Assembly: GCA_035943635.1 (NCBI GenBank)
Contig: DASZBX010000148.1
Location: forward strand, 310,001 to 374,000
Source: DASZBX01 sp035943635
GTDB taxonomy: Bacteria; Actinomycetota; Actinomycetes; Streptomycetales; Catenulisporaceae
Length of the DNA stretch: 64,000 bases
Direction of reading: 5' to 3'
Both the position numbers and the translations under genes were made by a program. The notes under the pieces were generated by a model, which was not told the origin of the DNA, searched no databases, and worked only from the letters and a program-made list of their open reading frames with translations. Below are positions 44,266 to 53,859 of this stretch, one piece after another. Every line of letters begins with the position of its first letter. Position 1 is the first letter of the stretch.

Positions 44266-45262
44266 CCCGTTGCTCGGCCTGCACGGCGCGGTCGCCGCGG
44301 ACAGCCCGGACGAGGCGGTGGCCGCGCACTACGGCGACCCGCACCGCGAACAGCGCTCGCTCGCACAGGGCCGCGGCTTCGTGGACCTGTCCCAGCGCGG
44401 GGTGATCCGGATCGGCGGCAAAGACCGGCTCGGCTGGCTGCACTCGCTGCTCTCCCAGCACCTGAGCGAACTGCCGCCGTACACACCGACCGAGGCGCTG
44501 CTGCTGGACCCGCAGGGCCGGATCGAGCACGCGATGTACATCGTCGACGACGGCGCCGCGACCTGGATGCACGTCGAGCCCGGCGAGGCCCCGGCCCTGG
44601 TCGCCTTCTTCACCAAGATGCGCTTCATGATGGACGTCGACCCGGTCGACGTCACCGACGACTACGCGCTGATCCTGGTCGCCGGACCGGACGAGCCGGC
44701 CGCGCTGGACGGCGTGCTCAGCCGCCGGGTCGACCTGGGCCGCGAGTACTTCCTGCCCCGGGCCCGGCTGGCCGAGTTCGGCCCCGGGCGGGCGGCCGCG
44801 TTGGCCGAACCGGTCGGCATGTGGGCGTACGAGGCGCTGCGGATCGAGGCGCACCGCCCGCGGCTCGGCTTCGAGACCGACGAGCGCTCCATCCCGCACG
44901 AACTGGGCTGGCTGCCTACGGCCGTGCACCTGAACAAGGGCTGCTACCGCGGCCAGGAGACCGTCGCCCGGGTGGAGAACCTCGGCCACCCGCCCCGCCG
45001 GCTGGTCTTCCTGCACCTGGACGGCACCCCGGAACACCTGCCGCCGCACGGCTCCGCGGTCGAGTACGACGGCCGCCCGGTCGGCACGGTCACCTCCAGC
45101 GCCCGGCACTACCAGCTCGGCCTGATCGCCCTGGCCGTGGTCAAGCGGAACGTCCCGGTGGACGCCGAACTGCTGGCCGACTCGGTCCCGGCCGGGCAGG
45201 AGGTCGTGGTCCCGCCGGACACCGGCGCCACCGCCCGCGAGCGGCTGCGCGCCGTCCGCTGA
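44252..45262 (+). CDS. ygfZ: Folate-binding protein YgfZ
   Basis: A 336-residue GcvT-like protein with the YgfZ signature KGCYRGQE near residue 228, the conserved Cys being needed for function. YgfZ helps assemble or repair iron-sulfur clusters with tetrahydrofolate. Early features are GFVDLSQRGVIRIGGKDRL and LLDPQGRIEHAMY. The start overlaps the Nur-like gene, so the two are coupled. Confidence 0.94.
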   Translation: MTVVSPLLGLHGAVAADSPDEAVAAHYGDPHREQRSLAQGRGFVDLSQRGVIRIGGKDRLGWLHSLLSQHLSELPPYTPTEALLLDPQGRIEHAMYIVDDGAATWMHVEPGEAPALVAFFTKMRFMMDVDPVDVTDDYALILVAGPDEPAALDGVLSRRVDLGREYFLPRARLAEFGPGRAAALAEPVGMWAYEALRIEAHRPRLGFETDERSIPHELGWLPTAVHLNKGCYRGQETVARVENLGHPPRRLVFLHLDGTPEHLPPHGSAVEYDGRPVGTVTSSARHYQLGLIALAVVKRNVPVDAELLADSVPAGQEVVVPPDTGATARERLRAVR

Positions 45263-45471
45263 CCTGCGCCCCCGACCCGCGCCGAACCTGGGCCCCGGGA
45301 CCGCGCGGACCGGCCCGCCCGGCCCCCGGGCGCCGTCCAGGCTCCCCCGACCGGGTGATAATCCGGGCGATCGCGACCATACCCGCGAGCATCGTGGCAG
45401 CATGCAGACAAGCCGCAGCCGCGGACCACGCACACCGACCGCAGCCGCGGCGAGTACACGATGGGGGCGCG

Positions 45472-46062
45472 ATGTCCGAGGCCGGGAACGGTTTCCCCGG
45501 GGAACGGGCCGAGGCCTCGCCCGCGCACTGGCGGCTGGGCCGGGTCCTGGCCGCCGGCTACCTCGACGACCTGGCCGGGCTGCCGCTGGACGTCCTGCGC
45601 AGCCGCCGGGCCGAGGCGATCGCGGAGGAGACCGACCTGTCGTACCTGCGCCGGATGCTGCACGGCCGGATCGACATACTCGCCGCCGAACTGGCCCGCC
45701 GGGACAACCCGGACCGCGGCACACTGGTCGCGCAGCTCGGCCTGATCCTGGCCGACGGCGCCTCGGCCCGGCCCAGCTCCGCCCGGCACCTGCCGATCGA
45801 CGCCGCCGCGGCCGGGGAGTACCGCCGGTGGATGGAGCGGGAGCTGGACCTGATCGCGGTGCCCGACCTGGCCGGCCACCCGGAGGAGTTCCTGCTGGAG
45901 GTGGCCGCCCGGCTGCGCGCGCACGAGGCCGAGGTGTCCGAGCTGCGGCGCCGGATCCACGAGATCGTCGACCGGTGTGCCGCGGAGCTCGGACGCCGGT
46001 ACCGTGAGGGCGAGGCTGCCGTGGACGACGTCCTGCTGGCCGCGCAGGAGCCCCGCCGCTGA
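45472..46062 (+). CDS. rsiG: RsiG-type anti-sigma factor (AmfC family) with altered c-di-GMP motifs
   Basis: A 196-residue helical protein of the AmfC/RsiG family. In Streptomyces, RsiG holds the sporulation sigma factor WhiG with cyclic di-GMP bound through two motifs, E-x3-S-x2-R-x3-Q-x3-D. Both motifs are here, at E53-S57-R60-x-D68 and E152-S156-R159-x-D167, but the Gln is His in both (His64 and His163, each CAC). The start ATG 45472 has GGGGG upstream. No whiG gene is in the window. The gene ends 29 bases before the asparaginase gene. Confidence 0.9.
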   Translation: MSEAGNGFPGERAEASPAHWRLGRVLAAGYLDDLAGLPLDVLRSRRAEAIAEETDLSYLRRMLHGRIDILAAELARRDNPDRGTLVAQLGLILADGASARPSSARHLPIDAAAAGEYRRWMERELDLIAVPDLAGHPEEFLLEVAARLRAHEAEVSELRRRIHEIVDRCAAELGRRYREGEAAVDDVLLAAQEPRR

Positions 46063-46091
46063 CCGACCGAGCGCCCAGAAAGGCCACCGCC

Positions 46092-47042
46092 ATGCCGAGC
46101 ACCACGGACCCGGTCCTCGTCGAGATCGTCCGGAACGGTTTCGTGGAGGGGGAGCACCGGGGCCGGCTGGTCCTGCTCAGTCCGAACGGCACGGTCCAGG
46201 CCGCGGTCGGCGAGGTCGGCCTGCCGATCCTGCCGCGGTCGAGCAACAAGCCGATGCAGGCGGTCGGCCTGCTCGACGCCGGCTGCACCCTGCGCGGCGA
46301 GGCCCTGGCCCTGGCCGCGGCCAGCCACGCCGGCGAGCAGTTCCACGTGGACGCGGTGCGCAAGATCCTGTCCGACGCGGGCCTGGACGAGTCGGCCCTG
46401 CACACCCCCGCGGCGCTCCCGCTGGACGAGCAGGCGGCCGCGGCGCTGCGCCGGGTCCGCGGCGGGCCGCAGCCGATCTTCTCCGACTGCTCCGGCAAAC
46501 ACGCGGCGATGCTCGCGGTCTGCGTGCGCAACGGCTGGGACACGGCCGGCTATCTGGACCCGGCCCACCCGGTCCAGCTGGCGATAAGGTCCGCGATCGA
46601 GCGGCTGGCCGGCGAGCCGATCGCGGCCGAGGCGGTGGACGGCTGCGGGGCGCCGCTGCTCGGCGTCTCCCTGCTCGGCCTGGCCCGCGGGCTGCAGGCC
46701 TGCGTGCGAGCCGAACCGGACAGCCATCCGCGCCTGGTCGCCGACGCGATGCGCACCCACCCGGAATACGTGGCCGGCACCCGCGCCCTGGACACCAGGG
46801 CGATGCGCGCGGTCCCCGGGCTGATCGCCAAGACCGGGGTCGAGGCCGTGCACGTCGCGGCCCTCCCGGACGGCCGGGCCCTGGCGTTCAAGATCTCCGA
46901 CGGCTCCCCGCGCGCGGTCCCGGTGGTGCTGGCCGAGGCCCTGCGCCGGCTCGGGGTGCGCTCCGAGCCGCTGGACCGGCTTGGCGAGGCCCCGCTGACC
47001 GGCGGCGACGCCCGGGTCGGGGCGCTGACTGCGGCCTTCTGA
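46092..47042 (+). CDS. Asparaginase II family protein
   Basis: A 316-residue protein of the asparaginase II family (PF06089 type): VEIVRNGFVEGEHRG, RSSNKPMQAVGL, AAASHAGEQFHVDAVRK, SDCSGKHAAML and VDGCGAPLLGVSL. It hydrolyses L-asparagine to aspartate and ammonia. Its link to nitrogen metabolism suits the presence of glnR in the region. It follows rsiG closely and may be cotranscribed. Confidence 0.92.
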   Translation: MPSTTDPVLVEIVRNGFVEGEHRGRLVLLSPNGTVQAAVGEVGLPILPRSSNKPMQAVGLLDAGCTLRGEALALAAASHAGEQFHVDAVRKILSDAGLDESALHTPAALPLDEQAAAALRRVRGGPQPIFSDCSGKHAAMLAVCVRNGWDTAGYLDPAHPVQLAIRSAIERLAGEPIAAEAVDGCGAPLLGVSLLGLARGLQACVRAEPDSHPRLVADAMRTHPEYVAGTRALDTRAMRAVPGLIAKTGVEAVHVAALPDGRALAFKISDGSPRAVPVVLAEALRRLGVRSEPLDRLGEAPLTGGDARVGALTAAF

Positions 47043-47151
47043 ACCGGCCGGCCCAGCCGGGGGTACGAAGAAAAGACGATTGCGGGGCGCCGGTCGCGGC
47101 TGTTCTACTGGGCGGTGATTCAGACGACTGCCAACGCGACGGGGAGCCTCG

Positions 47152-48877
47152 GTGGGCACGACCGGAACCACGCAGAACCCAGCCGGCCCGGCCGACGAGG
47201 CGGCCGGATCCGGCCCCGGCAAACGCAGGTGGCGCCGGCGACCGGACCTGCGGGCGTTGACGCCTAGCCGGGTGCTGACCGCGGTCCGCAGCAGCGGCCG
47301 GGTGCGGCTGTGCGGGCTGCTGTGGCGGGCCAGCCGCCCGCTCAGCGTGCTGACCGTCGTGTTCGTGCTGGTCGAAGGGCTGGTGCCGGTCGCCGCGATG
47401 ATCGCGCTCGGCCGGGCCGGCGGCTCGATCCCGGCCGCGGTCCAGGCCGGGCTGCACTCCCCCGCCGCGCACCGGCTCTGGGTCGCGCTCGGCCTGGGCT
47501 GCGGCCTGTACGCCCTGTCCCTGCTGCGCGGCCCGGCCGAGGACCTGCTCAACGCCGCGGTCCGCGGCCGGGTCAGCGAGATGGTCCAGCAGCGCCTGGT
47601 CGCCGCGGTCGGCGCCCCGGCCGGGATCGCCCACCTGGAGGACCCCGAGGTGCTCGACCAGCTGGCCCGGGCCCGCGGCGAGGTCACCGGCTACCGCCTG
47701 GCCGACGCCCCGATGACCCTGGCCGGGAAGGTCGGCGACCGGTTCGCCGGACTGCTCGCCTGCCTGGTCCTGTGCACCTTCCGCTGGTGGCTGGGCCTGG
47801 GCCTGCTGATCATGTGGCTGCTGGTGCGCCGGCCGCTGAGCTCGATGGTCGCCGCCCGGGTGGCCACCTACCGGCGCAGCGCCGAGCCGCTGCGGGCCAG
47901 CTGGTACCACATCGGCCTCTCGCTCCAGCCGAAGGCGGCCGCCGAGCTGCGGATCTTCGGCCTGGGGGACTGGCTGGTGGGCCGCTACCGGGACCTGTTC
48001 GTCGAGGGCATGGCGCCGACCTGGGAGAAGATCGGCATGCTGAACCGGCGGGTGGCCCTGATGGGAGTGCTGGTCTTCCTCGGTTACGGCGGCGCCTGCG
48101 CCCTGCTCGGCTGGCAGGGGCTGCACCACGAGATCCCGCTGAGCACGCTGACCGTGATGCTGCCCATGCTCTCGATGAGCGTGCCGGTCGGCGTGTTCAC
48201 CCTGGCCGACCTCAGCCTGGGCCTGATGCTCTCCGCCCTGCCGGACCTGGACGACCTCGAACGGAACCTGACCGCCGCCGGAGACGCGGCCGCTCTCGAC
48301 TCCGATTCCCTTCCCCGCCCGGCCGCTGCCTCCGTCACGATCGCGGTCGCAGCAGACGACGCTCCGCCCGGCCTGCCCGAGCGCTCGGTGACCCTGCGCC
48401 GCGAACTGCGCTTCGAGAACGTCGGCTTCCGCTACCCCGGCGCCACGTCCGACGTCCTGTCCGGCATCGACCTGACCCTGCCGGCCGGCCAGTCCACTGC
48501 GCTGGTCGGGGTGAACGGCGCCGGGAAGACCACCCTGGTGACCCTGCTCGCCCGGCTGCGCGACCCCGGCAGCGGGCGGATAACCGTCGACGGCGTGCCG
48601 CTGACCGACCTGCCCGCCCGGGAGTGGCAGCGCAAGGTGGCCGTCGTCTTCCAGGACTACACGAGATACCCGCTGTCCCTGCGCGGCAACATAGCCTTCG
48701 GCCTGCTCGGCGAGGAACCCGACGCCGCGGCGCTGGACCGCGCGGCCGAACGTTCCGGCGTCGCCAAACTGCTCGACACCCTCCCGGGCGGCTGGGACAC
48801 CGTGCTCTCGGACGGCTACCCGGGCGGGCGCGACCTGTCCGGCGGCCAGTGGCAGCGCGTCGCCCTGGCCCGCGCGC
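47152..48877 (+). pseudogene. ABC exporter, 3' truncated by a deletion
   Basis: About 575 residues of an ABC exporter half (membrane domain 1-400, then nucleotide-binding domain with Walker A VGVNGAGKTT and signature LSGGQWQRVALARA). The sequence stops making sense immediately after the signature, so Walker B, D-loop and switch His are missing. From there the DNA continues, in another frame, inside the membrane domain of a second exporter. The frame stays open to 50622 but encodes Arg/Pro-rich nonsense. GTG 47152 has GGGGAG five bases upstream. Without Walker B it cannot be a normal ATPase. Confidence 0.85.
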
Positions 48878-50290
48878 AACCGCCGCCTCCTGGCCGCCGC
48901 GCCGCGCCAGGTCATGGCCGTGCTCCAGCTGTTCGTCCGCTCCGCGTTCATCCTCGGCCTGATCGCCGCGATCTACCCGCCGGTCCTGCTCGTCCCGCTG
49001 CTCGCCCTCGCCCCGATGCTGGCCGACCGCCGGGCCGCGCGGATCCAGGCCAAGTCCGAGGAGAGCCTCGCGGTCGACAACCGGCTGCTGACCGACCTGT
49101 TCACCCTCGCGACCATCGCGCAGCACGCCCGCGAGCTGCGGGTCTACGGTCTGACCGGCCCGCTGGCGGCCCGGCACCGGCAGCTCGGGGAGGAACTGCG
49201 GGTCAAAAACCTGCGCTCCACCCTGCGCAGCGCCGCCTGGGAGGCCCTGGGCTGGATCATCTTCGCGGCCGGGTTCGGCACGGCCGTGGTGGTGCTGACC
49301 GTGCGGGCCGTGCACGGCGAGGTCTCGGTCGGCGAGGTGGTCATGGCCGTGTCCCTGATCCGCCGGGCGCAGAGCCAGGTCGCCGGCGCGGCCGACACGT
49401 CCAGCTCGTTCGCCTCCGCGGTCCGGGCCGCCCGGCGGCTGATCTGGCTGGAGGACTACGCCGCCTCGGCCCGCTCGGACCGCTCCGGCGCCGACCTGGC
49501 CGCGGCCCCGGCCCGGCTGGCGCAGGGCATCCGGTTCGAGGCGGTCGAGTTCGCCTACCCGGGCTCCGCGCGACCGGCCCTGGCCGGGGTCGACCTGTTC
49601 CTCCCGGCTGGGGCGACGGTCGCCGTGGTCGGCGACAACGGCGCGGGCAAGACCACCCTGGTCAAGCTGCTGACCGGCATGTACCGGCCGACCGGCGGCC
49701 GGATCCTGGTCGACGGCGGCGACCTGGCCGGGATCGACCCGGCCCGGTGGCGCGAACGGATCCGGGCCACCTTCCAGGACTTCGTCTCCTACCAGTTCAC
49801 CGCCGGCCGGGTGGTCGGCGTCGGCGACCTGCCGAACCTGGACGACGCCGACGCCCTCGCCCTGGCCGTCGAGGACGCCGGAGCCGCCGACCTGGTCGGG
49901 CAGCTGCCCAAGGGCCTGGGCACCCAGGTCGGCCGGTACTTCCGGGGCGGGCGGGAACTGTCCGGCGGCCAGTGGCACAAGCTCGCCCTGGCCCGCGGCC
50001 TGATGCGCCGCAGCCCGCTGCTGACCGTACTCGACGAACCGACCGCCAGCCTGGACGCCGCCGCCGAGAGCGCCCTGTTCGCCCGCTACGCCACCGCGGC
50101 CCGCGAGTCCGCCCGGGACGGCGCGATCACGGTTCTGATCTCGCACCGCTTCTCCACGGTGCGCGACGCGGACCTGGTCGTCGTGGTCGAGGACGGCCGG
50201 ATCGCCGAAACCGGCAGCCACGAGGACCTGCTCGCCGCCGACGGCCCCTACGCGAAACTGCACGCCATGCAGGCCGCGCACTACAAGTAG
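48878..50290 (+). pseudogene. ABC exporter, 5' truncated by the same deletion
   Basis: In-frame ABC exporter sequence starts at about 48878 (NRRLLAAAPRQVMAVLQLF) in the middle of a membrane domain. It keeps roughly four membrane segments and a complete nucleotide-binding domain: Walker A GDNGAGKTT, signature LSGGQWHKLALARG, Walker B VLDEPTASLD and SHRFS. ATG 48914 could start a 458-residue product, but the first part of the membrane domain is gone. It was evidently the partner gene of the exporter upstream. Confidence 0.83.
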
Positions 50291-50509
50291 CGCTCAACGG
50301 CAGGGGCGCGGCCCGCGCCGGCCGCCTGCCGGATCACCCAGGAACTGGCGCCCGCGGTCCGCGACTGGGTCACCCGGGACCTGCCGGCCGCCAAACTGCG
50401 CCCGCTGACCGCCGCCTTCGACCAGGCCACCGAGGGCGAACGCGCCTCGATCCTGGCCGCCCTGACCACCCTGACCCGCCTGCTCGGCCTGGACCCGCAG
50501 GCCTCCTAG
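50291..50509 (+). pseudogene. C-terminal remnant of a small regulator
   Basis: After the exporter stop, the same frame reads on for about 70 codons ending LAALTTLTRLLGLDPQAS and TAG at 50507-50509. There is no ATG, GTG or ribosome site. The pattern (LTAAFDQATEGERASILAAL) resembles the last helix of MarR-type regulators, but this is a weak assignment. It suggests that another gene between the exporters and the intact MarR gene was lost. Confidence 0.4.
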
Positions 50510-50602
50510 CCCATCGGGCGCCACACACCGCACACCGCACCGCCGGGACCATTCCGCGCGGCGCCGATCACCCCTGCTCAGGCGCACCTGATCAGCCCAG
50601 GC

Positions 50603-50637
50603 TTGCAAGGATAAACTTATAAGGCTAGCCTTCTAAT
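50603..50637 (+). promoter_or_regulatory. Promoter and palindromic operator of the MarR gene
   Basis: TTGCAA (50603-50608) and TAGCCT (50626-50631) are separated by 17 bases and form a good -35/-10 pair. The -10 lies six bases before ATG 50638 and no Shine-Dalgarno exists, so the transcript is probably leaderless. The perfect palindrome AAGGCTAGCCTT (50621-50632) covers the -10, the expected place for autorepression by the MarR product. Confidence 0.65.
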
Positions 50638-51078
50638 ATGACCGAGAGCGAGCCCGACCCCCGCGACGCCGCCGCCGCGCTGCACTCCAGCGTCAGCCTG
50701 CTGCTGCGCCGGCTGCGCCAGACCCCGGTGGCCGGGGAGCCGACCCTGCCGGAGCGCTCCGCCCTGGCCCGGCTGGACCGCGGCGGCCCGGCCACCTCGG
50801 CCGAACTGGCCCGGTCCGAGCAGATCAGCCCGCAGTCGATGGGCGCGACCATAGCCGCACTCGAAGCCCGCGGCCTGGTCGAACGCCGCGCCGACCCGCA
50901 GGACGGCCGCCGCTCGCTGCTGTCGATCACCGAGGCCGGACAACAGATCCTGCGCACCAAGCGCGACGCCCGGACCCAGCAGCTCGCCCGAGCCCTCTCG
51001 GCCGAGTTCACGCCCGAGGAGATCAGCCGACTGATGGCCGCCGCGCCGTTGCTGGAGCGCCTGGCCCAAAGCCTCTGA
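50638..51078 (+). CDS. MarR-family transcriptional regulator
   Basis: A 146-residue winged-helix regulator: LPERSALARLDRGGPATSAEL, the recognition helix around EQISPQSMGATIAALEARGL, and the wing ERRADPQDGRRSLLSIT. It is followed after 85 bases by an MFS exporter and an isochorismatase-like gene in the same direction, so it probably represses them and itself in response to a small molecule. Promoter and operator are described separately. Confidence 0.92.
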   Translation: MTESEPDPRDAAAALHSSVSLLLRRLRQTPVAGEPTLPERSALARLDRGGPATSAELARSEQISPQSMGATIAALEARGLVERRADPQDGRRSLLSITEAGQQILRTKRDARTQQLARALSAEFTPEEISRLMAAAPLLERLAQSL

Positions 51079-51163
51079 CGGCGCGTCGCCCACGCACCGC
51101 GCCGCCCGGCCCCACCACCGGCATGGCACTGCACGGCCTGAAAAGAACGGAAGAGGTGTGCGG

Positions 51164-53047
51164 ATGACCGCGTCGGCCCCATCCACCAAAGGCACAGCCA
51201 CCAAAGGCATATCCGCCAAGGACGACCGCTACAAATGGGTCGCGCTGGCGAACACCACCGCCGCCGTCTTCATGTCCCAACTCGACGGCTCCATCGTCCT
51301 GATCGCGATGCCGCCGATCTTCCGCGGCATCCACCTGGACCCGCTGGCCGCCGGCAACATCAGCTACCTGCTGTGGATGATCATGGGCTACCGGCTCGTG
51401 CAGTCCGTGCTCGTGGTCACGGTCGGCCGGCTCGGCGACATGTTCGGCCGGGTCAAGATCTACAACGCCGGCTTCGCGGTCTTCACCGTCGCCTCCGTCC
51501 TGCTCTCCTTCGACCCGTTCAGCGGCGGCCACGGCGCGATGTGGCTGATCGGCTGGCGGCTGCTGCAGGCGGTCGGCGGCTCCATGCTCACCGCCAACTC
51601 GGCCGCGATCCTCACCGACGCCTTCCCGGCCGAACGCCGCGGCTTCGCCCTGGGCATCAACCAGGTCGCCGGACTGGCCGGCATGTTCATCGGCCTGGTC
51701 GCCGGCGGCGTGCTCGCGGCGGTCGACTGGCGGCTGGTGTTCTGGGTCAACGTCCCGGTCGGCATCTTCGGCACCGTCTGGGCCTACCGCCGGCTGCGCG
51801 AGACCAGCACCCGGCAGGGCGGCCGGATCGACTGGTGGGGCAACGTCACCTTCACCGTCGGCCTGAGCGCCGTCCTGATCGGCATCACCAAGGGCATCCA
51901 ACCCTACCGCAACCACACCATGGGCTGGACCAGCCCGCTGGTGCTGGTCCTGCTGATCGGCGGCCTGGCCCTGCTGACCGCCTTCGTGGTGATCGAGCAC
52001 CGGGTGAAGGACCCGATGTTCCAGCTCGGCCTGTTCCGGATCCGGCCCTTCACCGCCGGCAACGTGGCCGGGCTGGCCGCGGCCGTCTCCCGCGGCGGAC
52101 TCCAGTTCGTGCTGATCATCTGGCTGCAGGGGATCTGGCTGCCCCTGCACGGATACGACTACAGCGCCACGCCGCTGTGGGCCGGCATCTACCTGCTCCC
52201 GCTGACCGCCGGATTCCTGGTGGCCGGCCCGGTTTCGGGCTTCCTGTCCGACCGTTTCGGCGCCCGCGGGTTCGCCACCGGCGGCATGCTGCTGTTCGCG
52301 GCCAGCTTCGTCGGCATGATGCTGCTGCCGGTCGACTTCCCCTACTGGGCCTTCGCGGTGCTGATCGCGGCCAACGGCATCGGCGTGGGCATGTTCAGCT
52401 CGCCCAACTCCTCGTCGATCATGGGCAGCGTCCCGGCCCGGCAACGCGGCGCGGCCTCCGGGATGCGCTCGACCTTCCAGAACTCCGGCACGGCCGTGTC
52501 CATCGGCCTGTTCTTCTCCCTGATGATCGCCGGCCTGTCCGGCAGCCTGTTCACCTCCCTGAGCACCGGCCTGCAACAACACGGCGTGTCCGCCGGCGCG
52601 GCCGGCCAGGTCGCCGCCCTGCCGCCGGTCTCCTCGCTGTTCGCCGCGGTCCTCGGGGTCAACCCGGTCCAGCACCTGCTGTCCTCGGCCGGCACCCTGG
52701 CCACGATGTCCCCGGCCGACCAGCAGGCCGTCACCGGCCGGGAGTTCTTCCCGCACCTGCTCGCCGGACCGTTCCACCAGGGTCTGATCGTGGTGTTCGC
52801 CGTGGCCGCCGGCCTGGCCCTGCTGGCCGCCGTCGCCTCCGCGCTGCGCGGCGCCCGACCCGACCTGACGGCCGTCCCCGCACCGGCCTGCGCGCCCGCA
52901 CCGGCCGCCACAGCCGCCGTGCCCACGCGGCCGGCCACCCCGGCCCCGGCGGACGCTCCCGAGCCCGCCCAGGGCCACGAGCACGCCGCCGACCCCCCAG
53001 CGTCGCCGACCCCGGCGATGCCCGCCCCCCACCAACCGAAAGAGTGA
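51164..53047 (+). CDS. MFS drug exporter, DHA2 (EmrB/QacA-like) type
   Basis: A 627-residue transporter with about 14 membrane segments. Typical motifs include FMSQLDGSIVLIAMPPI in helix 1, VTVGRLGDMFGRVKIY (motif A), NSAAILTDAFPAERRGFALG, and VFWVNVPVGIFG. The C-terminal 65 residues are Pro/Ala-rich. ATG 51164 has AGAGG seven bases upstream, better than GTG 51158. It is probably a multidrug or metabolite exporter controlled by the MarR product. Confidence 0.92.
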   Translation: MTASAPSTKGTATKGISAKDDRYKWVALANTTAAVFMSQLDGSIVLIAMPPIFRGIHLDPLAAGNISYLLWMIMGYRLVQSVLVVTVGRLGDMFGRVKIYNAGFAVFTVASVLLSFDPFSGGHGAMWLIGWRLLQAVGGSMLTANSAAILTDAFPAERRGFALGINQVAGLAGMFIGLVAGGVLAAVDWRLVFWVNVPVGIFGTVWAYRRLRETSTRQGGRIDWWGNVTFTVGLSAVLIGITKGIQPYRNHTMGWTSPLVLVLLIGGLALLTAFVVIEHRVKDPMFQLGLFRIRPFTAGNVAGLAAAVSRGGLQFVLIIWLQGIWLPLHGYDYSATPLWAGIYLLPLTAGFLVAGPVSGFLSDRFGARGFATGGMLLFAASFVGMMLLPVDFPYWAFAVLIAANGIGVGMFSSPNSSSIMGSVPARQRGAASGMRSTFQNSGTAVSIGLFFSLMIAGLSGSLFTSLSTGLQQHGVSAGAAGQVAALPPVSSLFAAVLGVNPVQHLLSSAGTLATMSPADQQAVTGREFFPHLLAGPFHQGLIVVFAVAAGLALLAAVASALRGARPDLTAVPAPACAPAPAATAAVPTRPATPAPADAPEPAQGHEHAADPPASPTPAMPAPHQPKE

Positions 53048-53050
53048 CCC

Positions 53051-53617
53051 ATGCCAGTGACCACCATCGATCCCAAACCCGCGCTCCTCGTCGTGGACCT
53101 GCAGAAGGGGATCATGGGCGTGCCCGCGATCGACCCCCTCGACGGCGTCGTGCAGCAGGCCGCCGCCCTGGCCGGGGCGTTCCGCCGGCACGGCCTGCCC
53201 GTCGTCCTGGTCAACGTGGCCGGCCGGGCCCCGGGCCGGACCGAGGCCGGATCCCCGGTCGGCTCCACCCCGCCGCCGCCGGACTGGACCGAGATCGTCG
53301 CCGAACTCGACCCGCAGCCGGAAGACCTGCGGATCACCAAGACCGTCTGGGGCGCGTTCACCGGCACCACGCTCGACGCCCAGCTGAGGGACCTCGGCGT
53401 CACGCAGGTCGTCGTGGTCGGCGTGTCGACCAGCGTCGGCGTCGAGACCACCGCGCGGTCGGCCTACGAGCACGGCTACCACGTCGTCCTGGCCACCGAC
53501 GCGATGACCGACACGAACGCCGAGACGCACCGCAACAGCATCGAGCGGATCTTCCCCAAGCTCGGCGAGACCGCGACCACGGCCGAGGTCCTTGAGCTGC
53601 TCGACAAGTCCCGCTGA
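53051..53617 (+). CDS. Isochorismatase-fold hydrolase lacking the catalytic Cys
   Basis: A 188-residue protein of the isochorismatase/cysteine hydrolase fold. Asp16 (LLVVDLQKG) and Lys97 (ITKTVWGAF) of the triad are present, but the nucleophile position in VVGVSTSVGVETTAR is Gly130. Such Gly-bearing members exist, so it may be a non-hydrolytic or differently acting relative. It starts three bases after the exporter stop. Confidence 0.85.
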   Translation: MPVTTIDPKPALLVVDLQKGIMGVPAIDPLDGVVQQAAALAGAFRRHGLPVVLVNVAGRAPGRTEAGSPVGSTPPPPDWTEIVAELDPQPEDLRITKTVWGAFTGTTLDAQLRDLGVTQVVVVGVSTSVGVETTARSAYEHGYHVVLATDAMTDTNAETHRNSIERIFPKLGETATTAEVLELLDKSR

Positions 53618-53676
53618 CCCGCTGACCAGCAGCCAGACGCCTTGCCGGCGCCCGTCATCCCGCCGCCGCAACCGGG

Positions 53677-53705
53677 TTGACGGGCACCGGCCGCCACGGC
53701 AGTAT
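53677..53705 (+). promoter_or_regulatory. Possible promoter before the nitrilase-family gene
   Basis: TTGACG at 53677-53682 is followed after 17 bases by CAGTAT (53700-53705), a weak -10. It is the only promoter-like pair in the 240-base gap, which holds no other gene. If used, the mRNA leader would be about 150 bases. Confidence 0.3.
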
Positions 53706-53859
53706 GTCTCTCGGCGTGGCCTACGCCGCACCTCCCCCGGCCGTCCCCAGCACGGCCCCGCAGCGGAGGCAAAGGGACCGCCGTCTCAGGCCGCTGTCTT
53801 GGCCCGACCGTCTCGGGCGTGGTCGCTGGGGGATCTGCGTTCGGGGCGTGGAAGGCCAG

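Noticed and set aside
48878..50622. Reading the first ABC exporter as a single 1156-residue protein from 47152
   Set aside because: Beyond LALARA the sequence is a shadow of the second exporter in another frame; no membrane or ATPase motifs.
53677..53859. N-terminal extension of the nitrilase-family protein from 53677
   Set aside because: The added sequence is Pro/Arg-rich, not conserved in style, and the ATG at 53860 has a ribosome site.
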